Below are positions 26,744-35,906 of a stretch of 64,000 nucleotides of DNA, one piece after another. The DNA lies in the NCBI GenBank assembly GCA_018266875.1, contig JAFDZR010000045.1:80142-144141 (forward strand), in the 5' to 3' direction. The stretch comes from Bacteroidota bacterium. Its GTDB lineage: Bacteria > Bacteroidota > Ignavibacteria > Tepidaquicellales > Tepidaquicellaceae. The stretch's first letter is position 1, and each line of letters opens with the position of its first letter. The position numbers and the translations under genes are program-made. The notes beneath the pieces are model-generated. The model ran no database searches, was not told the DNA's origin, and saw nothing but the letters and a program-made list of their open reading frames with translations.

Positions 26744-27295
26744 CTAGTTGAGAGAATAATCTCCAGATCTGAATCTGTTTCTGAGATTCTCAAGCTGTCT
26801 CTTAATGCTTGCATCCAGAACCGTATCATCTATCTTCGCAAGAAATCCGCCGATTATAGAAGAGTCCAGACCGAATGTTATATCGCTTTTAAGTTTTGTG
26901 TAAGCTTCTATGCTTTTCTTCATATTTTCCTTTTCCTGCTGATTCAGCTCTACCGAAGTCTTTACATGCACATCCACTATTCCCTGTTTCTGCTTCTGAA
27001 GATTCAGATAATCAGTAAAAATATCCTTTACAAGAGATTCCCTTCTTCTGTCTACAATGATAAGCAGAAAGTTCATGATAAGTTCGGAAATCCTTCCACC
27101 GAATATTCCTTTGATAGCTTCAGTTTTTTTAATCTTGCTGATGACCGGACTTACAAAGAAAAGTTCAAGCTCTCTGTTTGAGTTAATAAGTCCCAGACAA
27201 AATTCAACATCCTTTGAGATGTCTGCGGTCTTTCCGGTTTCTTCAGCAATGGAATAAAGCGCTGTTGTATATCTTCTTGCTGCTTTTGAGATCAT
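26744..27295 (-). CDS. atpH: F-type ATP synthase delta subunit
   Basis: Delta (OSCP) joins the top of the F1 head to the peripheral stalk. The 183-residue product starts MISKAARRYTTALYSIAEE, matching the family's N-terminal helical bundle. It contains ELELFFVSPVISKIKKTEAIKGIF and ends VDVHVKTSVELNQQEKENMKKSIE and DSSIIGGFLAKIDDTVLDASIKRQLENLR, the typical C-terminal domain. It lies between atpF (21 bp) and atpA (45 bp). Confidence 0.95.
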   Translation of the reverse strand: MISKAARRYTTALYSIAEETGKTADISKDVEFCLGLINSNRELELFFVSPVISKIKKTEAIKGIFGGRISELIMNFLLIIVDRRRESLVKDIFTDYLNLQKQKQGIVDVHVKTSVELNQQEKENMKKSIEAYTKLKSDITFGLDSSIIGGFLAKIDDTVLDASIKRQLENLRNRFRSGDYSLN

Positions 27296-27316
27296 TGGTA
27301 TAAAATTTCCTGATTA

Positions 27317-27805
27317 TTAATTCTTTGGTATCTGAGCTATGAAATCATTAACGATCTTTTTCTGCTTCGCCTCGTCAAGATTATCATTGATTATTTTTTC
27401 CGCCGCTTTAATTGCGAGATCCGAGACTTCATGTCTGAGGTCATCCATGGCGGTTTCTTTTTCCTTCTTGATCTCCTGCTTTGCCTGTTCAATGAGTTTT
27501 CTTGAATCCTCAGTGGCTTTGGCTTTGATCTCTTCGCCTATTTTATTTGACATTTCCTTAGCCTCGTTTATTACTTTCATGGACTGCGCATTGGCGTCGG
27601 CGAGTATCTTCTTGTTCTGAACCATGATATCCTCAGCTTCTTTCTTCAGATTTTCAGCATGTTCAACGGCATCCTTTATTGACTGCTCCCTTGAATGAAG
27701 AGCAGAAAGAAGAGGTTTCCACGCAAGCTTTTTAAGAAGAATAAGAAGCAGAACAAAGATTATCATCTGCCAGATTATCAGCCCGGGATTAATGGATAAA
27801 AGCAT
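27317..27805 (-). CDS. atpF: F-type ATP synthase subunit b
   Basis: Subunit b is the peripheral stalk. I place the start at 27805 (MLLSINPGLIIWQMIIFVLLLILLKKLAWKPLL), which begins directly before the membrane helix as in other b subunits and gives 162 residues. The frame is open to an upstream ATG at 27877, but those 24 residues (MIYYLSLLYNYSFIFLF) lack a ribosome site and do not resemble the family. After the helix the protein is a long charged coiled coil, EHAENLKKEAEDIMVQNKK to DLRHEVSDLAIKAAEKII, and it ends DFIAQIPKN. Confidence 0.93.
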   Translation of the reverse strand: MLLSINPGLIIWQMIIFVLLLILLKKLAWKPLLSALHSREQSIKDAVEHAENLKKEAEDIMVQNKKILADANAQSMKVINEAKEMSNKIGEEIKAKATEDSRKLIEQAKQEIKKEKETAMDDLRHEVSDLAIKAAEKIINDNLDEAKQKKIVNDFIAQIPKN

Positions 27806-27948
27806 CGGCTTTTCTTCATTCCCGCTGAATAAAAAGATAAAGGAATAATTATATAGTAATGAAAGATAATATATCATTATCAGTTTAGTTTAAATTTATT
27901 TTCCGGTTCGAGGTATATTAATTACCTGTGTCCGGCTGCGAATTCTTT

Positions 27949-28170
27949 TTAGCTTTTTGTTGCAAGCAGAATGCAGATCACAAGACCGAACAGAGCAACA
28001 CCTTCAACAAGTGCTGCGGCAATGATCATTGATGTTCTGATTTCGCCTAAAGCTTCAGGCTGTCTTCCGCTGGCTTCCATTGCAGATCCTGCAAGTCTGC
28101 CGATTCCGATTCCTGCTCCTATTACTGTCAATCCGGCTCCAATACCGGCTCCTAAAAATGCTAAATCCAT
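27949..28170 (-). CDS. atpE: F-type ATP synthase subunit c
   Basis: This 73-residue hairpin of two membrane helices forms the rotor ring. The glycine-rich first helix (GAGIGAGLTVIGAGIGIGRLAG), the polar loop with RQPE (36-39) and the second helix carrying the ion-binding Glu56 in ALVEGVALFG are clear. The residue after the Glu is Gly, and the first helix lacks the Gln of sodium-binding rings, so a proton ring is the likelier reading. A strong ribosome site (AAAGGAGA) precedes the gene, as expected for the most abundant subunit. Confidence 0.96.
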   Translation of the reverse strand: MDLAFLGAGIGAGLTVIGAGIGIGRLAGSAMEASGRQPEALGEIRTSMIIAAALVEGVALFGLVICILLATKS

Positions 28171-28243
28171 TTTAGATTAGTCTCCTTTTGTTTTTAAGTT
28201 ATTTTTAATTTGTTTATTTGCTTTGTTTTTTCTTCAAACCTGA

Positions 28244-29194
28244 TCAATGGTGATGCATTGCCATGTTAATGTATAATACTGAAAGCATTGTAAAAATATA
28301 TGCCTGCAGCAGTGCAATAAAGATCTCCATTGAATATATAAATAGTGCGAAAGGAACTGCAATAATTGAACCTGCATATTCCATTACAAAAATCAGTCCT
28401 ATCAGCGAGAATATTATTATTGAACCCGCTGTGATGTTCGCGAACAACCTCATAAGCAGAGCGAACGGCTTTGTGAACAATCCGAGAAATTCAACAACAA
28501 TCATGATCGGAAGAACAAATGTCGGCACTCCCGGAGGTACAAGTCCTTTAAAATATCCTTTTATCCCGTGAGCCTGGATTCCCTTTGCCTGAGTAACTAT
28601 AAAAGTGATCAGCGCAAGTCCGGTTGTAACATTGATGTTCTTGGTCGGCTGTGCCATGAACGGAAACAATCCTATCAGATTTGCAAACATGATAAAAAAG
28701 AAAAGCGTTAAAAAGAACGGCATCATCTTTAATCCTTCTTTACCCATGTTGGGAACGACAATGTCATCCCTTACAAATACTATCAGCGATTCAACGAGAT
28801 TCCCAATGCCTCTTGGATACTTGTTCTTTTTATTGCTGGATGCCGCATAACCAAGTACGATCACAAGAAGAATGATCGCTATGAACATCATGAAAAGACT
28901 TTTTGTGATTGAGAAATCAAATGTCATTCCTAGGAAATGGACAGGTTCAAAATGCGGAAGCGGGAGTTTACCCAGGAAATAAAAATCTACATAATGGTGA
29001 TCTACTACTTTTTCTATAATGTCAAATTTCTCTTCGCTTCCGGAATGCTCTCCGGAAGTGCTTTCAGTATTCACATCCTTCTTTTCATCTGCAAAAGATG
29101 AATTTACCGATGCGGACATGAAAAATAAAATCAAAAGAAGACCTGTTAATCCTGTGAAAAGTGAACTGATTTTTAAAGTGGGTTTCAGATACAA
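28244..29194 (-). CDS. atpB: F-type ATP synthase subunit a
   Basis: Subunit a forms the two proton half-channels against the c-ring. The 316-residue protein is longer than the E. coli form because of an N-terminal signal-peptide-like helix (about 10-35, ending SSFADEK) and an acidic/His-rich periplasmic stretch (TSGEHSGSEEKFDIIEKVVDHHYVD). This extension is usual in Bacteroidota and related groups. The essential Arg is in LMRLFANITAGSI, followed by LLQAYIFTMLSVLYINMA. It lies 14 bp after the atpI-like gene. Confidence 0.95.
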   Translation of the reverse strand: MYLKPTLKISSLFTGLTGLLLILFFMSASVNSSFADEKKDVNTESTSGEHSGSEEKFDIIEKVVDHHYVDFYFLGKLPLPHFEPVHFLGMTFDFSITKSLFMMFIAIILLVIVLGYAASSNKKNKYPRGIGNLVESLIVFVRDDIVVPNMGKEGLKMMPFFLTLFFFIMFANLIGLFPFMAQPTKNINVTTGLALITFIVTQAKGIQAHGIKGYFKGLVPPGVPTFVLPIMIVVEFLGLFTKPFALLMRLFANITAGSIIIFSLIGLIFVMEYAGSIIAVPFALFIYSMEIFIALLQAYIFTMLSVLYINMAMHHH

Positions 29195-29208
29195 AATATT
29201 AAAAATTT

Positions 29209-29607
29209 TTATGATACTTGTTTAGTGTTTTTTCGTCCGGCTGACATGTAGTTTATCTCCAGGATCATGAACAGAAAATAAAAGAAGAACAAAGCTACCG
29301 AAAAACCGATCTTATCAATTTTGAGAAAATATACAAGCAGGAAGACCAGTGCTGCTACTGCAAACATCCGTACTACCATACTTAAAAGAACTTTGTTGAA
29401 AAATCCTCTGCCCTGATCCCGGAAAGCCCTTGTGATTATATAACTTCCGGCCGTCACATTTATGAAACTTATCGTCCATCCAAGTATCAGAGGTGTGATG
29501 TAAATCCTTAGATCAAGAATGAATATCAAAGTAAATGCCGCTGCAAGGAGAACAACGCTTATTATTACAGTCTTGAGAATGAACTTTTTGAAATCTAAAG
29601 TCTTCAG
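29209..29607 (-). CDS. AtpI-like small membrane protein in the atp operon
   Basis: The protein has four hydrophobic segments and lies just upstream of atpB, where AtpI (assembly helper or ion channel for the c-ring) is usually encoded. An annotation starting at the TTG at 29529 gives only 106 residues and removes the first helix. The same frame extends upstream through LDFKKFILKTVIISVVLLAAAF to a CTG at 29605-29607, which overlaps the TGA of the preceding gene. No ATG is available, so translation is probably coupled and begins at a non-ATG codon, giving about 132 residues. Sequence similarity alone does not prove AtpI. Confidence 0.68.
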   Translation of the reverse strand: MKTLDFKKFILKTVIISVVLLAAAFTLIFILDLRIYITPLILGWTISFINVTAGSYIITRAFRDQGRGFFNKVLLSMVVRMFAVAALVFLLVYFLKIDKIGFSVALFFFYFLFMILEINYMSAGRKNTKQVS

Positions 29608-29909
29608 AACTTATTGAATTTAGGATTTTTCTTTTTATCTTCTTCGGTAAGTTTCTTTATATGAAGATAGAAACTGTAAAATCCCGCTGCGAATCCGATA
29701 AATGTCAAAATTAGTGTGAATAAAAATCCTGTCTGAAACTTACCATCAAGCCACATCCCTACCCAGAGAAATATCAGAATTGTTACAACAAGAGAAACGC
29801 CGAGCCCTGAATACTGCCATACTTTTGAATCTGCACTTAAAACCGGCTTTGAAAGTATCTTTTTTAAAGTACTTAAGCTCTTTTCGGGAGTGTTTTTCCT
29901 GTTATCCAT
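29604..29909 (-). CDS. atpZ: AtpZ/AtpI-type F0F1 ATPase accessory protein
   Basis: The 101-residue protein has two membrane helices in the form VWQYSGLGVSLVVTILIFLWVGMWLDGKFQTGFLFTLILTFIGFAAGFYSFY, characteristic of the F0F1-ATPase gene-1 (AtpZ) family. Family members are small membrane proteins at the head of atp operons, proposed to help c-ring assembly or ion uptake. It is the first gene of this atp operon, with a 195-bp upstream gap that should contain the promoter. The stop overlaps the proposed CTG start of the next gene. Confidence 0.82.
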   Translation of the reverse strand: MDNRKNTPEKSLSTLKKILSKPVLSADSKVWQYSGLGVSLVVTILIFLWVGMWLDGKFQTGFLFTLILTFIGFAAGFYSFYLHIKKLTEEDKKKNPKFNKF

Positions 29910-30104
29910 AAAACATCGTTGGCAATTACAAATTTAATTAAAATGAGTTGTAAAATCAATTCAGCTTTACCGGGATTCTGAAAAAAATAATTTTATTTTT
30001 CACGTTATTTATACCGGTTGAACTAAAGGCCGGAACTTACAAAACTCTATCCGTAAGTAAATATTCCGGGGAAAATAATTTGCCTGTAAGACTTTATCAT
30101 TCTT

Positions 30105-33095
30105 TCAGACTTCAACAATCTCATTCAAACCCGTAAAAAATATTTTTGCGGTTATTTTTTTTCCGGGATAGATTTCGCTTACAGCTTCTCTGTAAATGCC
30201 GAGCTGCTTTTTATATTTTTCAATGTATTTTTTACTTCTGTCTGTCTTATAGTCAATTATCTCTATTCTGTCCTCATATTTGAGAAGAAGATCAATTGTA
30301 CCTCTTATCACTTTATTGCCTTTCGGATAAAGAAAATCCGCTTCTGGAATGATCTCATCGGCGCCGCAGTTCTTTAGAAAATCTGTGATTGCCTGAAGCT
30401 CACTGCTGCCGGTTTCAATTCCGGTATAATAAGCGAGCTTCTGAGCAGCCAGATGGATCTTATTTCCGTATGCCATGGCTTCATTCGAAGCAGTAAAGTA
30501 AGTCGGTATAGATTCATTTTCATCTGAAGAATAATTCCTTGTTTCATCGTATGCTCCTTCTGCTGAAGCTGATTCATCAAGCGCTGTTTTATTATCTGTT
30601 TCTTCCATCAGGAAATGGACGGAAACAAATTCCCTTTCATCTTCTGAAGCAACATTTAGAACTATTTCTTCAGTGGGTATTTCCGTCTCAAATTTAACCG
30701 GGATGATATCGTATTTAAAATCCTTTACAGATTCAATTCCTGATTTTTCTTCCAGACCGGTAAAGAATAATGACGGCTTTCTTGCTGTGAAATAAAGATA
30801 CTGCTTAGCCCTTGTAACTGCTACATACAGAAGTCTGCGTTCCTCGTCATAATCAATTTTCTTTATCATTTTATTCAGGATCTCAGATCTGAAATTTGAG
30901 AACACTCCGGGATATCCGTTTATAATTCCGAACTGTTTGCGTAATCTGAGACCGGAAACGGGATTGAAATATATTTCACCTGTTGAATTTTTTGAAGACG
31001 GGAAAACCCTTAAATTCATATTTGCAAGTAAAACTGCCGGATATTCCAGTCCCTTTACCCCGTGAATAGTCTGAAAGATCACTGCATCATCTGTGTTGTT
31101 TATTTCCACTTTGAATCTCTCCCGCTTTAATCTGTCTATCAGGTTAGCAAGTTCTCCGGGTGAAAGTATTTCACTCTTTGTCCAGTTGCTGAATTCAGTA
31201 ATGATTGCATTACTGTATGCGTCATCGAATCCGTATCTTGTGAATATCTTTTCAATAATATTGATCAGACCGTGATTTTCTGAAACGAGTTTATTGCGGA
31301 ACGAGAACAGCTCTGAGAAATAATTCTTTTCTTCATCAGTCTTTCCTTTTTCAATGAGCTTTGCGAGATATTTTAATTCGTTATATTTGTTCCCGTCCTT
31401 CTCCAGTATAGGCACCCATCCGTCAACCGCTTTTTCATTCAGCATTACTCTCAGCCAGGCGAGCAGAAGTATTCCCTGTTCAGATGCAAAGAGTTCCAGT
31501 CCTCCTTCAAAGTTCACAGGTATGCCCTTTTCTATTCCCGACTTCTGCAGTCTGAGACCGAATTCATTTGTTCTTGACAGAACGCATATATCCGAATACT
31601 TCAATCTCCTTTCTTCCTTTACATTTCCTAGACTGTCAAACTCTCTGATTAAATATTTATCATTGTTAGTCAGCTCCGAGATTTTCATGAGAAGCAGTTC
31701 AATTTCACTGTCAGGATCTTCCTTATCCGCTTCATAAAATCTGACGTCGGTAATATCCTCAAGCTCCCTTTTTGCAATCAGCGCTTTGCTGAAATTTTTA
31801 TTTATCAGTTCATAATCAGGTTCATCATTACCGGGTCCTGTGCAGCGCAGTGCATGAAGACTGAAGTCAAGTATCTTCTGCGAACTTCTGTAATTAAATT
31901 CAAAAGTAATTTTGCTGATCAGCTCCTCACCGGTACCGAAAGTTATTATTTGTCTGTCTTCATTTAATAATTTTTTGTATTCAGACAATCTTTCCGAAAA
32001 CTGGGTAATATTCCCGATCGTGGTATTTCTGAATCCGTAAATCCCCTGCTTCCAGTCTCCTACCACGCCAAGGTTAGCTCTGCCGTTCATGTCTTTACAG
32101 AGCAGCATAAGCAGCAGGAACTGGAGTTCATCAGTATCCTGAAATTCATCAACCATTATATATTCAAACTGCGCCTCCACTCTCACTCTGTCATCACTGA
32201 ACAGGATCAGAAATGAGAACATAATTACAAAATCAAAATTCAGGATATTCCTGCTGAGCATGAACTCAATGTAGGAAAAGTATACATCTCTTATAAACTC
32301 AATGAAAACTCCCTGTTCATCATCAGTGAATAGAATATCCCTTAAATCTTCGTTTACTCTGCATCCTTCCAGCCAGTCGTCTATATCGAAATCAATAAAT
32401 ATATTATCCCTCATTTTGTTAATAATCTTATACAGATCATTCTGCACTTCCTTATTATTATTCTTACTTGCTTTTTCCAAATTCAATTTATCGAATATTT
32501 CTGCGTAACGATTATAGTTTCCCTTCAGAAGTTCCACGCCGCTGCCGAACCAACCCTTCTCCGTCGGGAAGATCCCAAGGCTGCAGAGTTTTTTTATTAT
32601 TGAAAGCACCGGACTGTAATCATCATCAAGACTTTTATAAATATTCCCGTATTTCCCGAAAGTATTTTTTCTGAATGCCAGATAAAATTTTCTGAAGATC
32701 TCATTTTCATAAACCGATTCTTCGGCAACGTTGAAATTTCCGGTTAACATCTCATTAATACCTAGTATCCGCGGAGCATTAAGACCATGCTTTTTTAAAA
32801 ATCTCATGCAGTAAGCGTGGAAATTAAGGACAGGAGCTTCAAGTAAATCAGTAATGTTTACATCTTTTTCAAATTTTTTGGTTACAACATCGTTTCTCAT
32901 TTTTTCATATGCATTCCTGGTAAAAGTTATCAGCAGTATATCTTTCGGATGAACACCTTTGTTAATGAGATTTTCATATCTCCTGATTATTGTATGAGTT
33001 TTTCCCGTTCCCGCTCCGGCGTCCACTAAGTAAATGCCGTCCAGAGATCCGGCAAATGTATCCTGGGGATTTATTTTTTTCTTATCAGTCTTCAT
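30105..33095 (-). CDS. addA: AddA/RecB-like helicase-nuclease
   Basis: This superfamily 1A helicase with a C-terminal nuclease acts in double-strand break end processing. The 996-residue protein has Walker A AGAGTGKT at 26-33, motif Ia ILLITFTRNAYEKM, Walker B MVDEFQDTD near 320, LGVVGDWKQGIYGFR, motif V/VI region VIFQTIHGVKGLEYPAVLL and EERRLLYVAVTRAKQYLYFT. The C-terminus contains a PD-(D/E)XK nuclease: GTIDLLLKYEDRIEIIDYKTD followed by YKKQLGIYREAV. It overlaps the preceding partner gene by 11 bp. It is shorter than B. subtilis AddA, but the domain order is the same. Confidence 0.88.
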   Translation of the reverse strand: MKTDKKKINPQDTFAGSLDGIYLVDAGAGTGKTHTIIRRYENLINKGVHPKDILLITFTRNAYEKMRNDVVTKKFEKDVNITDLLEAPVLNFHAYCMRFLKKHGLNAPRILGINEMLTGNFNVAEESVYENEIFRKFYLAFRKNTFGKYGNIYKSLDDDYSPVLSIIKKLCSLGIFPTEKGWFGSGVELLKGNYNRYAEIFDKLNLEKASKNNNKEVQNDLYKIINKMRDNIFIDFDIDDWLEGCRVNEDLRDILFTDDEQGVFIEFIRDVYFSYIEFMLSRNILNFDFVIMFSFLILFSDDRVRVEAQFEYIMVDEFQDTDELQFLLLMLLCKDMNGRANLGVVGDWKQGIYGFRNTTIGNITQFSERLSEYKKLLNEDRQIITFGTGEELISKITFEFNYRSSQKILDFSLHALRCTGPGNDEPDYELINKNFSKALIAKRELEDITDVRFYEADKEDPDSEIELLLMKISELTNNDKYLIREFDSLGNVKEERRLKYSDICVLSRTNEFGLRLQKSGIEKGIPVNFEGGLELFASEQGILLLAWLRVMLNEKAVDGWVPILEKDGNKYNELKYLAKLIEKGKTDEEKNYFSELFSFRNKLVSENHGLINIIEKIFTRYGFDDAYSNAIITEFSNWTKSEILSPGELANLIDRLKRERFKVEINNTDDAVIFQTIHGVKGLEYPAVLLANMNLRVFPSSKNSTGEIYFNPVSGLRLRKQFGIINGYPGVFSNFRSEILNKMIKKIDYDEERRLLYVAVTRAKQYLYFTARKPSLFFTGLEEKSGIESVKDFKYDIIPVKFETEIPTEEIVLNVASEDEREFVSVHFLMEETDNKTALDESASAEGAYDETRNYSSDENESIPTYFTASNEAMAYGNKIHLAAQKLAYYTGIETGSSELQAITDFLKNCGADEIIPEADFLYPKGNKVIRGTIDLLLKYEDRIEIIDYKTDRSKKYIEKYKKQLGIYREAVSEIYPGKKITAKIFFTGLNEIVEV

Positions 33096-35784
33096 CAGCA
33101 GTCAGTAATTTATTTCCCGTACAAATATTCAGATAATCACAGTTTGCGCAGATACTTCTAAGATCATAAACAGGTCTGTTTGGGAAATCACTCTTTTTAA
33201 ATTCATTTATTTCTTTAAGAGTCTCTTTTGCAAAATCAAGGAATTCATCCACTTCATCTTTGTAAATATGAGGATATTCCTTTGAACCTGTTCTTGCTTT
33301 GTTTAATTCTTTAAATAAGGGCTTGATTATATTATCCCTGAAAGTTTCATCCTTTCTTTTATTAAAATGTTTATGGTTTATACCATTCTCAAGCAGGTAT
33401 CCGTGAATCTTGTTTTCGAGAATTTCTGTTACAGAGCTCAGATCATAGAAATTTATCTGATCAAAATTATCAAGAATAAACTTTCTGAATATTTCATAAC
33501 TCAGGGTCTTCAGTAATTCGATTTTAGGGTAAAGACAGTCATAAAACTCATTTGAAATGATATACCTTTTAAAGGTATCCGGAATGTAAGTAACCGAAGT
33601 GATTGATTTTTCCGGGTCCTGAATACCTTTGATATAATCGGTAAATTTCAGTAGGATATACAGATAAATGAATCTGATCTTTTCATCGGGATTCTCCTCT
33701 CTTTTGGCGGCGAGATAAGCTACAGTCTGAAAGTTCGCGCTTTCGGCTTTTTCTTTTCCGAGAATTTCGACTTTGTATTCCTTAATAAGATCAGTTTCGG
33801 ATTTCCTGCCTTTGCTTGATTTATAATCGACTATTGTCTGTCCGGAAGCGAGGTCGATCTTTCCGCTGATACCGGACAATTCCTTCTTAAGCCATTGTTC
33901 AGTGTTGAGATATCTTTTTCCAAGACCTGTCTCGGGAAAGAGAAAATTGCTTTCTCTATTATTTATACCTGCATTCTTTGATGTATCAATTTCATAATCA
34001 AAATTCTGACTGTCGATAAAATCCATTATGACTTTCATTCCAATCTCAAACGAGGTTTTTTCAGTGTCTTTATTGAACTCCCTTAAAAATCCGGAGTACT
34101 TTTTTAAAATGAGATCAAGTATTGCATCAAATTTTTCCCTGCTGTATTCCGGATAGTTAAAATAAAATTCCGCAAAGCAGTGCAGCAGAGTTCCTTTAAG
34201 GAAATAACTTTTCTGTTCCTGCGGGATTATTTTTCCGTATGAATATCTCTTTGGGCAGATGTAAAAAGTGTTAAGCGAAGAAGGTGAAATATAACTTTCA
34301 AAATCAGCCGGACCCGAATTGACTTTCGGAGCTGTTTGTTTTGATCGTTTTTTCTTTTCGGATTTTATCAAAGCAAATACGGGATTAAAAAATTCATCCC
34401 CGAAACCTTTTATATCCTTTCCTGAAAGCATATTGAAATAATAGCAGGGGATCACAGGCTGATTCTTCCTTATGTTAATCGCCAAATAGATTTTTTCTTT
34501 TCCCTGGGAAAGGAGTATCTGGAATTTTTCAAGATCCTTTTTTTCTTCGGTTATTTTCTCTACATAAGCTTTATCAGTGTTAAGTCTAGTCCAGCTGTCA
34601 TCCATTCCAATGAAAACTGTTAAGGGTCTGTCAACGAATGCAGCGTTTGAGGCATTTACGAGAAGCACTCCCTGCTCCGATTTTCCGGTTTCTATGTCAA
34701 AGTTCAGAATGAAATATTTCAGCACATTGAAATTATCTTCTGTAATTTTATTTTTGCCGAGTCCTGTAATGTTAAAAACATTCCGCAGTTCGGGATTGAA
34801 TTTCTTTCCCGAAATGAATTCTGTTTTATCCAGAAGCTCAGAGAACGTAAGATCCCCTATCCCTGTCATAAGTTCATAAATATTCAGGAATATCTTTTTT
34901 CCCTCGTCAGTATTTAAATATCCCTGAAGATTATATTCTGCAAACTCCCTTTTAATATTGATTCCGAAAAGGGATTCTGCAAACAAAACATCCTTTACGC
35001 TGTGATCCCAGACATTAAATGAAGATTCTATGAAAGATAAAAACCTGCCGGCGGAAATGTCATCGCGCAGCAGGGATTTTGATTCTACTCTTACTCCTTT
35101 CTGACTTAATCCTGTCGTAAAGATATTTTTCAGTTCGCTGTCGGTATTGAATATCAATGCCACTTCATTCTGGTTTTTCGGATTAACAAGAGATAAAACG
35201 CTGTTTATAAGGTCGTTATAAGAATTGAAAAGATATGTTTTATTTTCACTGAATGAAAATTCCTCAGAGCTAAGCAGCTCTTTATTTTCATAAAAAATAT
35301 CCTTTTTAGGAAGCACCTGTCTGTCAAGGACATTGAACAGTTCAAGTCCGGCAACGGCAATCTTCTTATCTCCGTAAAATTCCTCATCAAAATTCTCCAT
35401 TGCAAATTCCACGGTCCTGTATTCACTGAAAAATCCGAGAAGTTCTTTTTCCTGTCCGAGATAAAGCTCGCAGCTTTCAAGCAGACCTGTATGATTCCAG
35501 ATCTCAAATATTTTTTCAACGCTCTGATGAATATATCTGAGCGGTTTTTTTGATTTTTTGTAGATTTCCAGAATGAGTTCGGATTTGGAATATATCCTGT
35601 CATAATAAACCGTGCCGAATTTCAGAGCAAGCTGACGAGGAGTCATGGCTAGTAATCCAAGACGGGGTTTGTCCGTATTCCTGTTAAGAGCCGAAGCAAG
35701 AGGAACGTCTGTGGTAATGACAAGGTCATAGTTCTTTACTTCATTGTAGATCTCCTTAATATTTTTGGATTTTTTCATCATCAA
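33085..35784 (-). CDS. addB: AddB-like Fe-S PD-(D/E)XK nuclease subunit
   Basis: The 899-residue partner of the helicase-nuclease has an inactive helicase-like N-terminal part: I see no Walker A motif. A C-terminal nuclease domain follows, beginning ISPSSLNTFYICPKRYSYGKI, with GKIDLASGQTIVDYKSSKGR holding the catalytic Asp and Glu/Asp-X-Lys. Cysteines in YICPKRY and in the final CANCDYLNIC are spaced as in the iron-sulfur cluster that staples AddB-type nuclease domains. It is transcribed first and overlaps addA. Function as the second subunit of a recombination-initiating complex is inferred from architecture and pairing. Confidence 0.82.
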   Translation of the reverse strand: MMMKKSKNIKEIYNEVKNYDLVITTDVPLASALNRNTDKPRLGLLAMTPRQLALKFGTVYYDRIYSKSELILEIYKKSKKPLRYIHQSVEKIFEIWNHTGLLESCELYLGQEKELLGFFSEYRTVEFAMENFDEEFYGDKKIAVAGLELFNVLDRQVLPKKDIFYENKELLSSEEFSFSENKTYLFNSYNDLINSVLSLVNPKNQNEVALIFNTDSELKNIFTTGLSQKGVRVESKSLLRDDISAGRFLSFIESSFNVWDHSVKDVLFAESLFGINIKREFAEYNLQGYLNTDEGKKIFLNIYELMTGIGDLTFSELLDKTEFISGKKFNPELRNVFNITGLGKNKITEDNFNVLKYFILNFDIETGKSEQGVLLVNASNAAFVDRPLTVFIGMDDSWTRLNTDKAYVEKITEEKKDLEKFQILLSQGKEKIYLAINIRKNQPVIPCYYFNMLSGKDIKGFGDEFFNPVFALIKSEKKKRSKQTAPKVNSGPADFESYISPSSLNTFYICPKRYSYGKIIPQEQKSYFLKGTLLHCFAEFYFNYPEYSREKFDAILDLILKKYSGFLREFNKDTEKTSFEIGMKVIMDFIDSQNFDYEIDTSKNAGINNRESNFLFPETGLGKRYLNTEQWLKKELSGISGKIDLASGQTIVDYKSSKGRKSETDLIKEYKVEILGKEKAESANFQTVAYLAAKREENPDEKIRFIYLYILLKFTDYIKGIQDPEKSITSVTYIPDTFKRYIISNEFYDCLYPKIELLKTLSYEIFRKFILDNFDQINFYDLSSVTEILENKIHGYLLENGINHKHFNKRKDETFRDNIIKPLFKELNKARTGSKEYPHIYKDEVDEFLDFAKETLKEINEFKKSDFPNRPVYDLRSICANCDYLNICTGNKLLTADED

Positions 35785-35906
35785 AATATGGCAATGCAGT
35801 TCGGGATTCTGTTCAATTTTGGATAAATTGAATATTAATTTTGAAAATAGTTAATTAACTTCACAAATTAAATTCTATGTATAAGGATAACATATAAATT
35901 TTTTTT

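Noticed and set aside
27806..27877. 24-residue N-terminal extension of AtpF
   Set aside because: It has no ribosome site, adds a second hydrophobic stretch not seen in b subunits, and a better start lies at 27805.
30000..30104. Small RNA or extra gene between atpZ and the AddA-like gene
   Set aside because: There are only short imperfect repeats (CCGG/CCGG) and no open frame with a start and ribosome site.
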